From Paludibacter sp. (GTDB lineage: Bacteria > Bacteroidota > Bacteroidia > Bacteroidales > Paludibacteraceae), in NCBI GenBank assembly GCA_028748945.1, contig JAQTOL010000216.1, positions 1 to 5,969 of the forward strand: 5,969 nucleotides of DNA. Direction: 5' to 3'. Positions within the stretch are counted from its first letter, which is position 1; each line of letters begins with the position of its first letter. Below, piece after piece: positions 1-5,742 of this stretch. The translations under genes and the position numbers were made by a program. The notes beneath the pieces are model-generated. The model did no database searches. It was not told the origin of the DNA and saw nothing but the letters and a program-made list of their open reading frames with translations.

Positions 1-10
1 TTCCATATTG

Positions 11-40
11 TTTGTTTTTTTGAAATACCTATTAAATTTG
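11..40 (+). promoter_or_regulatory. Bacteroidota-type promoter in the leader, no gene directly behind it
   Basis: A TTTG at 11-14 is followed after 18 bases by TAAATTTG at 33-40. This fits the -33/-7 promoter pattern (TTTG, then TAnnTTTG) used by the primary sigma factor of Bacteroidetes. A start site would fall near 46-48. No convincing gene begins before 376, so the transcript would carry a leader of about 330 bases, or be a small RNA, if this promoter is real. The region is AT-rich, which raises the chance of an accidental match. Confidence 0.4.
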
Positions 41-59
41 AACGATAAAAATACTACTT

Positions 60-175
60 TTTTTTGAATGGAAGAAATGGCTTTTAAATCGCGGAATTGT
101 ACTGCATTTGAATCAAACGGGAATATGACCAGGATAAGCAATTTTTAAAATCATAAAACGTAATTTTTTGAATGG
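60..175 (+). repeat. Pair of 12-base direct repeats, each containing an ATG of a tiny open frame
   Basis: TTTTTTGAATGG occurs at 60-71 and again at 164-175. In both copies the ATG inside it opens a short frame: 68-148 (26 codons, beginning MEEMAFKSRN) and 172-225 (17 codons, beginning MVKEIRLHTV). The bases after each copy are also similar (AAGAAATGG versus TGAAAGAAATAAGG). Neither peptide resembles anything I know, and no ribosome binding site is visible. These could be leader peptides, duplicated regulatory sites, or chance in T-rich sequence. I do not call them genes. Confidence 0.3.
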
Positions 176-189
176 TGAAAGAAATAAGG

Positions 190-202
190 TTACATACTGT
201 AA
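190..202. promoter_or_regulatory. Short palindrome, possible operator
   Basis: TTACA-TAC-TGTAA is a perfect 5-base inverted repeat around a 3-base spacer. It lies about 45 bases upstream of the -33 element of the promoter at 247-275, a plausible position for a regulator site. The match is short and could be chance. No regulator gene is present in the window. Confidence 0.2.
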
Positions 203-246
203 AGGAATTTGAGAAAATTTTGTGAAAATAATTTAGAATTAGTTGC

Positions 247-275
247 TTTGTATTCAGTCAAATTGTGTAAATTTG
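247..275 (+). promoter_or_regulatory. Promoter of the ACT-paaK cluster
   Basis: TTTG at 247-250 and TAAATTTG at 268-275 are separated by 17 bases, matching the Bacteroidetes -33/-7 consensus. Transcription should start near 281-283. That leaves about 93 bases of leader before the preferred ATG at 376, or about 19 bases before the upstream ATG at 301. This is the best-placed promoter for the plus-strand genes. Confidence 0.6.
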
Positions 276-375
276 CCTTTAATATAAAACACAACCACGT
301 ATGTGGTCAATAAAACAGTTATTTGGAATTAAAATCAGCAGATTCAAAATTTCTGAAACCTTTCAAACTAATATT

Positions 376-795
376 ATGACAGTACGCCAACTATCCGTTT
401 TCCTTGAAAACAAAACCGGCCATTTGAATCAAATCCTCCGCGTTTTGGCCAAAAACAACATCAATATTGTCGCTCTGACGGTTGCCGATTCCAGTGATTT
501 CGGTTTGCTCCGCGCCATCGTTTCCGATCCTGAAAAAGCGTTGGAAGTCTTAAGAGCCAAGCAATTTACGGTACGTGTTCATGACATTCTTTCCATCGAA
601 ATGGATGCCGCTCCGGGTTCAATGTCGAATATTCTCGATTTGTTTACTGCTGCAGATATATGTATCGAATATGTATATGCATTTAGTTTTGGAAGCAAAT
701 CAATTCTGATCATTCGAACGGATAATCCTGAGAAAGCACTTGAGATTATCTTTAAGAATGGATTAAAAATGATAAGCGAAGAAGAATTAAAATAG
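376..795 (+). CDS. Double ACT-domain protein (small-molecule-sensing regulator linked to paaK)
   Basis: The protein is 139 residues from the ATG at 376 and consists of two tandem ACT domains, at about 1-70 and 71-139. The first opens with VRQLSVFLENKTGHLNQILRV and continues with NINIVALTVADSSDFGLLR, the usual beta-alpha-beta start and the glycine-containing turn where ACT domains bind amino acids. The second runs from about ILSIEMDAAPGSMSNILDLF. No catalytic domain is attached. ACT-only proteins of this kind commonly sit beside phenylacetate-CoA ligase and indolepyruvate oxidoreductase genes in Bacteroidetes and anaerobes. By inference it senses an amino acid or aryl-acid and modulates the neighbouring enzymes. 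The frame is open from an ATG at 301, but the extra 25 residues do not look like ACT sequence and the family normally starts at MTVRQL/MxVKQL, so I prefer 376. It lies 33 bases before paaK. Confidence 0.85.
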   Translation: MTVRQLSVFLENKTGHLNQILRVLAKNNINIVALTVADSSDFGLLRAIVSDPEKALEVLRAKQFTVRVHDILSIEMDAAPGSMSNILDLFTAADICIEYVYAFSFGSKSILIIRTDNPEKALEIIFKNGLKMISEEELK

Positions 796-828
796 AATGT
801 AGAGCAAAACACAGCACATAGAGCAATT

Positions 829-2127
829 ATGATTTGGAACAAAGAAATAGAATGTATGCCGCGAAATGAAATGCGGGCACTTCAAAGTGATAGACTGAAA
901 CAGTTGGTATATCATGTGTACAACAACGTGGCTTTTTATCGTCAGCGCATGGATGATATGGGGGTGAAACCCTCAGATATACAATCCATCGACGACATTG
1001 TAAAATTACCATTTACCTATAAAACCGATTTGCGTGACAATTATCCCTTCGGCTTGTTTGCGGTTCCGATGAAAGATATTGTGCGGGTGCATGCTTCCAG
1101 TGGAACAACCGGAAAACCGACAACAGTGGGTTATACTAAAAAAGATATTGATAACTGGAGCGAAGTAGTCGCACGTTGTTTGACTATGTCGGGAATTTCT
1201 TCCGATGACATTATGCAGGTTTCGTACGGTTACGGATTATTTACCGGCGGTCTGGGCGTGCATTATGGTGCCGAAGCCACAGGTTGTTCGGTTGTTCCGA
1301 TTTCGGGCGGAAATACACGCAGGCAATTACAACTGATGTCCGATTTCGGATCGACTGTGCTGGCTTGTACTCCTTCGTATGCGCTTCATTTAGCAGATGC
1401 ATTGACTGAAAACGGTTATTCACTGGCAGATATGAAACTCAGAACCGGTGTTTTTGGAGCCGAACCCTGGACGGAAAATATGCGTATGGAATTGGAAAAA
1501 AAGTGGGGAATTAAAGCCTTTGATATTTACGGATTAAGCGAAATCATGGGACCCGGTGTGGCCAATGATTGTGTCCATCATGTCGGATTGCACGTGCACG
1601 AAGATCATTTTTATCCTGAAATTGTTCATCCCGATACGAAAGTACCTTTGGTTGATGGAATGGAAGGTGAACTGGTATTCACCACACTGACCAAAGAAGG
1701 AATCCCCTTGTTACGCTACAATACCCGCGATCTCTCCACATTGAATCGCGAAACCTGTGGCTGTGGACGAACAACAGTACGCATGAAAAAGATTACCGGT
1801 CGAAGTGACGATATGTTGATTATAAGAGGAGTAAACTTGTTTCCATCACAAATTGAACATGTTTTACTCGAAATGGGCGAAACCAGCGCGCATTATATGT
1901 TATATGTCGATCGGGAAAATAACCTCGATACCCTCGAATTGAAAGTGGAACTCGATGAATCGAAACTAACCGATACCATCCGGGATCTTCAAAATTTGTC
2001 ACGCAAAATTGAACATGCACTCAATAGTGCCATTGGATTGAATGTAAAAGTCACCCTGGTTGAACCGAAATCGATTATCCGCAGTGAAGGAAAAGCCGTG
2101 CGGGTGGTGGATAACCGTAAAAAGTAA
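829..2127 (+). CDS. paaK: Phenylacetate-CoA ligase (AMP-forming aryl-acid:CoA ligase)
   Basis: This 432-residue protein has the usual PaaK length and family start MIWNKEIECM. PaaK activates phenylacetate or related aryl-acetates with ATP and CoA through an acyl-adenylate, in the cytoplasm. Motifs of the adenylate-forming superfamily appear in order: the phosphate-binding loop HASSGTTGKPT (88-98); YGLSE (234-238); RYNTRD (296-301), holding the ATP-ribose-binding Asp; the hinge GRSDDMLIIRGVNLFP (324-339); and the C-terminal catalytic lysine in SEGKAVRV (Lys422). A Cys/His group (Cys248, His255, Cys310, Cys312) could bind metal; this is inference. The gene follows the ACT gene and is followed 65 bases later by an aminotransferase, which supports a role in aromatic amino acid breakdown or in recycling aryl-acetates. 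In anaerobes the reaction may run either way. Substrate preference (phenyl-, hydroxyphenyl- or indole-acetate) cannot be read from the sequence. No Shine-Dalgarno sequence is visible, as usual in this phylum. Confidence 0.93.
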   Translation: MIWNKEIECMPRNEMRALQSDRLKQLVYHVYNNVAFYRQRMDDMGVKPSDIQSIDDIVKLPFTYKTDLRDNYPFGLFAVPMKDIVRVHASSGTTGKPTTVGYTKKDIDNWSEVVARCLTMSGISSDDIMQVSYGYGLFTGGLGVHYGAEATGCSVVPISGGNTRRQLQLMSDFGSTVLACTPSYALHLADALTENGYSLADMKLRTGVFGAEPWTENMRMELEKKWGIKAFDIYGLSEIMGPGVANDCVHHVGLHVHEDHFYPEIVHPDTKVPLVDGMEGELVFTTLTKEGIPLLRYNTRDLSTLNRETCGCGRTTVRMKKITGRSDDMLIIRGVNLFPSQIEHVLLEMGETSAHYMLYVDRENNLDTLELKVELDESKLTDTIRDLQNLSRKIEHALNSAIGLNVKVTLVEPKSIIRSEGKAVRVVDNRKK

Positions 2128-2151
2128 ATTGGCGATAAGATATTTATTTAA

Positions 2152-2178
2152 TTGACTATCAGCTTGATTATAAATTTG
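2152..2178 (+). promoter_or_regulatory. Likely promoter of the aminotransferase gene
   Basis: TAAATTTG at 2171-2178 is identical to the -7 boxes at 33-40 and 268-275. A TTG at 2152-2154 lies 16 bases upstream, slightly closer than usual. Transcription would begin around 2184-2186, giving only about 7-9 bases before the ATG at 2193. The aminotransferase may therefore be transcribed alone on a nearly leaderless mRNA as well as by read-through from paaK. Confidence 0.45.
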
Positions 2179-2192
2179 TAACATCTATTCCC

Positions 2193-3497
2193 ATGACAAT
2201 CATACAAAAGTCTATCGTCGATTCTCTTTTCTCTCAGTTTGGAGTTCCGGATATTTCTCATTTATCCATTCGTGAAGTTGGAAAACTGGTTGCTCAAATT
2301 GAAAATGAGAGCGGGGAGGAGTTTATTCATATGGAGATGGGTGTCCCCGGATTGCCTGCATTATCTGTTGCCATTGAAGCAGAAAAACAAGCTTTGGATG
2401 CAGGACTTGCAACACAATATCCGCATATAGAGGGCATTCCATCAGTAAAGAACGAGATTTCGCGTTTTGCCAAACTGTTTATGAATATTGATGTAACGCC
2501 TTTGAATTGTGTTCCTACAGTCGGGGCCATGCAGGGAAGTTTTGCTGCTTTACTTACTACAGCCCGTACGAATCCCGAAAAACCCTATACGCTCTTTATT
2601 GATCCTGGATTTCCGGTGAATAAATATCAATTGCAATTAATGGATGTCCCGTTCAAATCATTCGATATTCAGCACTTTCGGGGTGAAAAACTACGTGACA
2701 AGCTGGAAACATTTCTTCGGGAAGGTAATATCAGTTCGATCAGCTACTCGTCTCCAAATAATCCGACGTGGATTTGTTTTTCTGAAGATGAACTGCGAAT
2801 AATTGGCGAACTGGCTACAAAATACGATGTGATAGTGCTGGAAGATCTGGCTTATTTCGGTATGGATTTCAGACAACATTACGGAAAACCGGGCGTTCCA
2901 CCTTACCAACCGACTGTGGCACATTATACCGATAATTATATTTTGTTGCTTTCTGCTTCCAAGATTTTCAGTTATGCCGGACAGCGTATCGGGATGATGA
3001 TTACTTCCGAAAAGCTGAGGACACGACATTACCCAAATTTGAGGAAGTTTTTTAGCAACGAAGTTTTGGGTCATTGCATTACTTATGGTGTGCTGTATGT
3101 AACTACGGCGGGGACTTCACATTCTGCACAATATGCTTTAGCGGCAATGCTTAAGGCAGTGAATGATGGTCTGATTGATTTCGTTGACTGTCTTCAGCCA
3201 TACCGGGAGAAAGCAAAAATAATGAAAACCCTCTTTTTGAAATACGGATTTTATATCGTGTATAATGACGAAGAACGTGAACTCGCCGACGGTTTTTATT
3301 TCACAATCGCTTATCCGGGTATGACAAGCGGAGAGTTGATGAACGAATTTCTTTACTATGGAATAAGTGCCATATCGCTGGCAATTACCGGAAGTGAAAA
3401 TCCTAACGGGTTGCGTGCGTGTGTATCCTTTGTTAGAATGGATCAAATGGCAATGTTAGAAGAAAGATTGAAGGCATTTCAGCAAAATAACAGATAA
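2193..3497 (+). CDS. PLP-dependent class I/II aminotransferase
   Basis: This 434-residue protein is a fold-type I aminotransferase that would move an amino group between an amino acid and a 2-oxo acid in the cytoplasm. Visible signatures are SPNNPT (187-192); Asp218 and Tyr221 in VLEDLAYFG, which contact the PLP ring; the Schiff-base lysine Lys257 in SASKIFSYAGQRIG, with phosphate-binding Arg265; and the substrate-carboxylate arginine Arg408 in NGLRACVSF. The N-terminal part (HMEMGVPGLP, QYPHIEGIP) and the C-terminal ADGFYFTIAYPGM match a group of aminotransferases widespread in Bacteroidales whose substrates are not well fixed. Its place after paaK suggests an aromatic amino acid substrate (Phe, Tyr or Trp to the aryl-pyruvate), but aspartate, alanine or branched-chain substrates remain possible. 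It is full length with no disruptions. It ends about 20 bases before the convergent inverted repeat that separates it from the yceI-like gene. Confidence 0.9.
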   Translation: MTIIQKSIVDSLFSQFGVPDISHLSIREVGKLVAQIENESGEEFIHMEMGVPGLPALSVAIEAEKQALDAGLATQYPHIEGIPSVKNEISRFAKLFMNIDVTPLNCVPTVGAMQGSFAALLTTARTNPEKPYTLFIDPGFPVNKYQLQLMDVPFKSFDIQHFRGEKLRDKLETFLREGNISSISYSSPNNPTWICFSEDELRIIGELATKYDVIVLEDLAYFGMDFRQHYGKPGVPPYQPTVAHYTDNYILLLSASKIFSYAGQRIGMMITSEKLRTRHYPNLRKFFSNEVLGHCITYGVLYVTTAGTSHSAQYALAAMLKAVNDGLIDFVDCLQPYREKAKIMKTLFLKYGFYIVYNDEERELADGFYFTIAYPGMTSGELMNEFLYYGISAISLAITGSENPNGLRACVSFVRMDQMAMLEERLKAFQQNNR

Positions 3498-3517
3498 TTC
3501 TCAACAGTATTCCAACG

Positions 3518-3601
3518 TACCTGCTCATTTCATTCGTGTGATTCAGTTATTTGCTGATTGCAAAATTTTTTTGATATTCCTACGAACGAAATGAGCAAGT
3601 A
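3518..3601. terminator. Large inverted repeat between convergent genes, probable bidirectional terminator
   Basis: The arms at 3518-3537 and 3582-3601 match at 18 of 20 positions around a 44-base loop. The two mismatches (3521/3598 and 3532/3587) are C-A and A-C in plus-strand RNA but G-U and U-G in minus-strand RNA, so the minus transcript can pair along all 20 bases. For plus-strand transcripts the right arm is followed by TTTT. The loop also holds a smaller hairpin, TTTGC (3550-3554) with GCAAA (3560-3564), followed by A and seven Ts (3566-3572), a compact intrinsic-terminator shape. The element sits exactly between the end of the aminotransferase and the end of the yceI-like gene. It could alternatively be a copy of a dispersed palindromic repeat. 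Confidence 0.6.
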
Positions 3602-3617
3602 TTTTGAAGCTAAATAT

Positions 3618-4190
3618 TTAGTTCACCGGACTAAGTTCTACATTTGCAATCAACGTAACCTCATCGCCTGCCATTGCTGCCGGGAATTTAGTTCCTATGC
3701 CGAATTCAGACCGGCTCAAAACTCCGCTTATTGAAAAAACAACAATTTCTTTTTTATTCATTGGATTTGTTACTTTTCCTTTGAACACTGCATCCAATAC
3801 GACCGGTTTGGTCACTCCGTGCATGGTCAGATTTCCCATCAGCTTGTAATTGTTGCCTTTTCCGGGTTTGAATGAACTGCTTTTGAAAACTAATGTCGGG
3901 AATTGTTGTGCATCAAAGAAAGCATCACTCTTCAAATGTGTGTCCCGTTTTTCTTCATCGGTATTGATGCTTGCAATTTGTGCCGTTAATTCAATGTTAG
4001 CGTCACTGAAATCCGGTTTTGATGAAATTGCTTTCACCTCAAATTGCTTAAAATCACCGGTTACTTCTGAAATCATTAAATGTGATATACTGAATCCCAA
4101 ATGCGAGTGTGCATGATCGGAAACCCATGTTTGAGAAAATGAAGCAATGGCAAATAACGTTAGTAGTATGGATAGACTGGCCCTTTTCAT
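3618..4190 (-). CDS. Secreted YceI-family lipid-binding protein
   Basis: The protein has 190 residues. Residues 1-20 form a signal peptide (MKRASL, a hydrophobic core LLTLFAIAS, probable cleavage after about FSQ), so it acts in the periplasm. The rest is a complete YceI beta-barrel domain, a lipocalin-like fold whose structurally studied members bind polyisoprenoids or other amphiphiles in a long internal pocket. Family hallmarks are HAHSHLGFSISHLM (26-39), NTDEEKRDTHLKSDAFFD (76-93), FPTLVFKS (97-104), LTMHGVTKP (121-129) and SRSEFGIG (159-166). The ligand and the physiological role are unknown for most members, and nothing nearby settles them here. The ATG is preceded on the coding strand by AAAAAAAAAATTT, an A-rich start context common in Bacteroidota that lack Shine-Dalgarno sites. 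It stands alone, convergent with the aminotransferase and about 300 bases from the next minus-strand gene. I see no clear TAnnTTTG promoter in front of it. Confidence 0.9.
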   Translation of the reverse strand: MKRASLSILLTLFAIASFSQTWVSDHAHSHLGFSISHLMISEVTGDFKQFEVKAISSKPDFSDANIELTAQIASINTDEEKRDTHLKSDAFFDAQQFPTLVFKSSSFKPGKGNNYKLMGNLTMHGVTKPVVLDAVFKGKVTNPMNKKEIVVFSISGVLSRSEFGIGTKFPAAMAGDEVTLIANVELSPVN

Positions 4191-4491
4191 AAATTTTTTT
4201 TTTAAGTTGTTGAAGTTTTATATTGATAAATGTTTAATTTTTGAAACAGTTAAATCGGGCATTTGTTCTTTCCTTTTTCATATTTTTATCATTATACAAG
4301 TTAATGTCTGCGCTGTTAAGATTAATGAAAATCAGGTTGTTGCTAATTAAAATCGAATTATTGAGAAATGCTTGCTTAAGTATTGTTTGTTTATTTCAAC
4401 AAATTATGGATATTTATTTGGGACTATACTTGTCGAAGTGGTTCTGTTGGGGAGGATTGCGTATGCAAAATACCCGGGATCTGACAAAGCA
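4191..4491. other. Intergenic region upstream of the yceI-like gene, no gene seen
   Basis: These 301 bases separate the start of the yceI-like gene from the end of the interrupted minus-strand gene. They are AT-rich near 4191-4430 and more mixed at 4431-4491. Short frames exist on both strands, but their translations are low-complexity or unlike any family, and I reject them. A CCCGGG palindrome at 4474-4479 and a GTAT/ATAC pair (4461-4464 and 4470-4473) are too weak to call a terminator. The promoter of the yceI-like gene must lie here, but no good consensus match stands out. Confidence 0.5.
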
Positions 4492-5385
4492 TCAATTTCC
4501 GGGTTGATAATCGGTTGGAATGGTGGCGCCGGCTTTTTTTCTCGACATCTTTCCGCCGAACATAATATTATTATCGGGGATTGAACCGTTCGATCTGATT
4601 ATACAGGTATCGCTAAGAAAATGCAGGCTGGTAGGATTCTTTTTAAATTCATAGTGATCTTGCCAGAACCCGGCAACGGAAGAAAAATCAAACTTTTTGG
4701 CGTTTGTAAGATCGATGGGTTTATTCGAATAATTATAAAAATCATAAATATAAATGGTTTTACCTTTTTGCCCGATAATTTTTACCTGGTCTTCATCTTT
4801 ATAAGTTATCAGTTCATTGATGTCTACAAATCGTCTTCTGTAAAAATCTGTCGAAACGTTTGAATCGGTTGAATGTTCGGTATTAAATTCAACTAACAGA
4901 TAGCCATTCTGTCTTAACTCATTCCGGTAAAACATTCGACAAAAATGGTCCCTTGATTCATAATATGCATCAAGTCTGTTTTTTTTATATTGTCGTTCCA
5001 TCCGTTTGCTGACTGAATTGTAAGGAATCAAATAATAATAGCCCAGATATTCGCTGATGGAATTCACCTTGTTTCTTAATAAATAGAAACTGACTAAATC
5101 GACATATAATTTATACCCAAGCGAAGGTAAATCGATAATTAATGGAGCCTTTGCACTTACTGAAAGAACTGTATATATTTTGATCCGGTTTGCGCTGTCA
5201 TTTGTTTCAATCTGATATTTTTGTTCCAATTTCAATCGATTGGAATCTTTTTCCAATTTTAAAGTATCATTATCGTTATTAAATACAAGCACCGAATCAT
5301 TCATCAGTTTTGCCTTTTTACCCCATTCATCCGTACCCAGAAAAAAAGTATTAAATAATTCAACATTTTTTGCCCGCCTGTCCAA
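4492..5385 (-). CDS. C-terminal part of the interrupted protein, uncharacterised conserved region
   Basis: If translated separately, the part after the TGA could start at a TTG (5385) or at the ATG at 5304, but I see no ribosome binding signal for either, and the homologous sequence begins upstream of both. From the TTG it is 297 residues with no signal peptide. Recognisable family blocks are ELFNTFFLGTDEWGKKAKLMN (about 9-29), APLIIDLPSLGYKLYVDLVSF (80-100), a basic/aromatic block around YKKNRLDAYYESRDHFCRMFY (133-153), and the terminal TIPTDYQPGN. These blocks recur in Bacteroidota proteins annotated only as carboxypeptidase-like regulatory domain-containing; no enzymatic activity is known to me. 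The C-terminus looks complete. It is best treated as the distal half of the split gene, not an independent gene. Confidence 0.55.
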   Translation of the reverse strand: MDRRAKNVELFNTFFLGTDEWGKKAKLMNDSVLVFNNDNDTLKLEKDSNRLKLEQKYQIETNDSANRIKIYTVLSVSAKAPLIIDLPSLGYKLYVDLVSFYLLRNKVNSISEYLGYYYLIPYNSVSKRMERQYKKNRLDAYYESRDHFCRMFYRNELRQNGYLLVEFNTEHSTDSNVSTDFYRRRFVDINELITYKDEDQVKIIGQKGKTIYIYDFYNYSNKPIDLTNAKKFDFSSVAGFWQDHYEFKKNPTSLHFLSDTCIIRSNGSIPDNNIMFGGKMSRKKAGATIPTDYQPGN

Positions 5386-5421
5386 CCCATTAATCTTAAC
5401 TTCTGACAGTTGTATGGATTT

Positions 5422-5742
5422 TCATTTTAAGAATATAGCCAGTTTATCTTTTATAGGATTGTCAAGATTCAATACTTGCATTTCATAACCAACCTGACGC
5501 ACCATAAGTTGGCATGGATAAGATACATCTTTCAATTCAAATAATCCATTTGAATCGGTTGAAGTTCCTCTGGTGGTTCCATTGATATACACAGTAGCGT
5601 CGGAAACCGGATTTTGATTCTCCAGGTTTAGCACAAGACCTTTCACCGAATTCTGTCCGTTTAGAAAATCATTGAGACAGAAAAGCATAACTAACGTTAG
5701 AATCGAAATTGAAAACCTGAATTTCCCGTTATTCCTAAACAT
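5422..5742 (-). CDS. N-terminal part of the interrupted protein: signal peptide plus CarboxypepD_reg-like domain
   Basis: The 106-residue product begins with a signal peptide (MFRNNGKFRF, then the hydrophobic ILTLVMLFCLNDFL, cleavage probably near NGQ at 28-30). A CarboxypepD_reg-like beta-sandwich follows from about residue 32 to 105. Its hallmarks are VKGLVLNLENQNPVSDATVYI, GTTRGTSTDSNGLFEL and VGYEMQVLNL. Such domains occur at the N-terminus of many exported or outer-membrane proteins of Bacteroidota, where they are structural modules. The product would be exported but lack the rest of the protein. A shortened protein of just this domain is not a common stand-alone form, which supports a broken gene. 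Confidence 0.6.
   Translation of the reverse strand: MFRNNGKFRFSISILTLVMLFCLNDFLNGQNSVKGLVLNLENQNPVSDATVYINGTTRGTSTDSNGLFELKDVSYPCQLMVRQVGYEMQVLNLDNPIKDKLAIFLK

Larger units (their letters stand above)
4492..5742 (-). pseudogene. Secreted CarboxypepD_reg-like protein gene split by one in-frame TGA
   Basis: Read from the ATG at 5742, the frame runs 106 codons, meets TGA at 5424-5422, and continues open in the same frame for 309 more codons to the TGA at 4494-4492. If read through, the product is 416 positions, a normal size for Bacteroidota proteins that pair a signal peptide and a CarboxypepD_reg-like domain with a longer uncharacterised C-terminal region. The 12 codons just after the TGA read KSIQLSEVKING, the usual link (basic/Leu-X-Glu-Val-X-Val/Ile) between those parts in such proteins. 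So the protein signal continues across the stop, with no frameshift. The simplest reading is a recent nonsense mutation, since the remainder has not decayed. A base-call error or UGA readthrough would look the same. The function is unknown. Confidence 0.75.

Noticed and set aside
301..375. Upstream in-frame ATG giving the ACT protein 25 extra residues
   Set aside because: The added residues do not resemble ACT sequence, and the family starts at the MTVRQL-type position (376). It remains possible because a promoter lies just upstream of 301.
800..826. TAGAGCAA repeated at 800-807 and 819-826 between the ACT gene and paaK
   Set aside because: An 8-base repeat in a 33-base gap is easily chance, and there is no second line of evidence for a binding site.
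2691..3074. 127-codon open frame on the minus strand inside the aminotransferase
   Set aside because: It lies wholly antisense to a full-length, motif-complete enzyme gene, and its translation resembles no family. It is a shadow of the coding strand.
4461..4479. GTAT/ATAC hairpin and CCCGGG palindrome downstream of the interrupted gene
   Set aside because: The stem is only four bases and no T-run follows on the minus strand, so it is not a credible terminator.
4241..4584. Overlapping plus-strand open frames of 70-88 codons
   Set aside because: Their translations are AT-driven hydrophobic or mixed residues without recognisable domains, and they overlap the end of the conserved minus-strand gene.
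5240..5488. 82-codon plus-strand open frame spanning the TGA region
   Set aside because: It is antisense to both halves of the CarboxypepD_reg-like gene, whose family motifs fix the coding strand.
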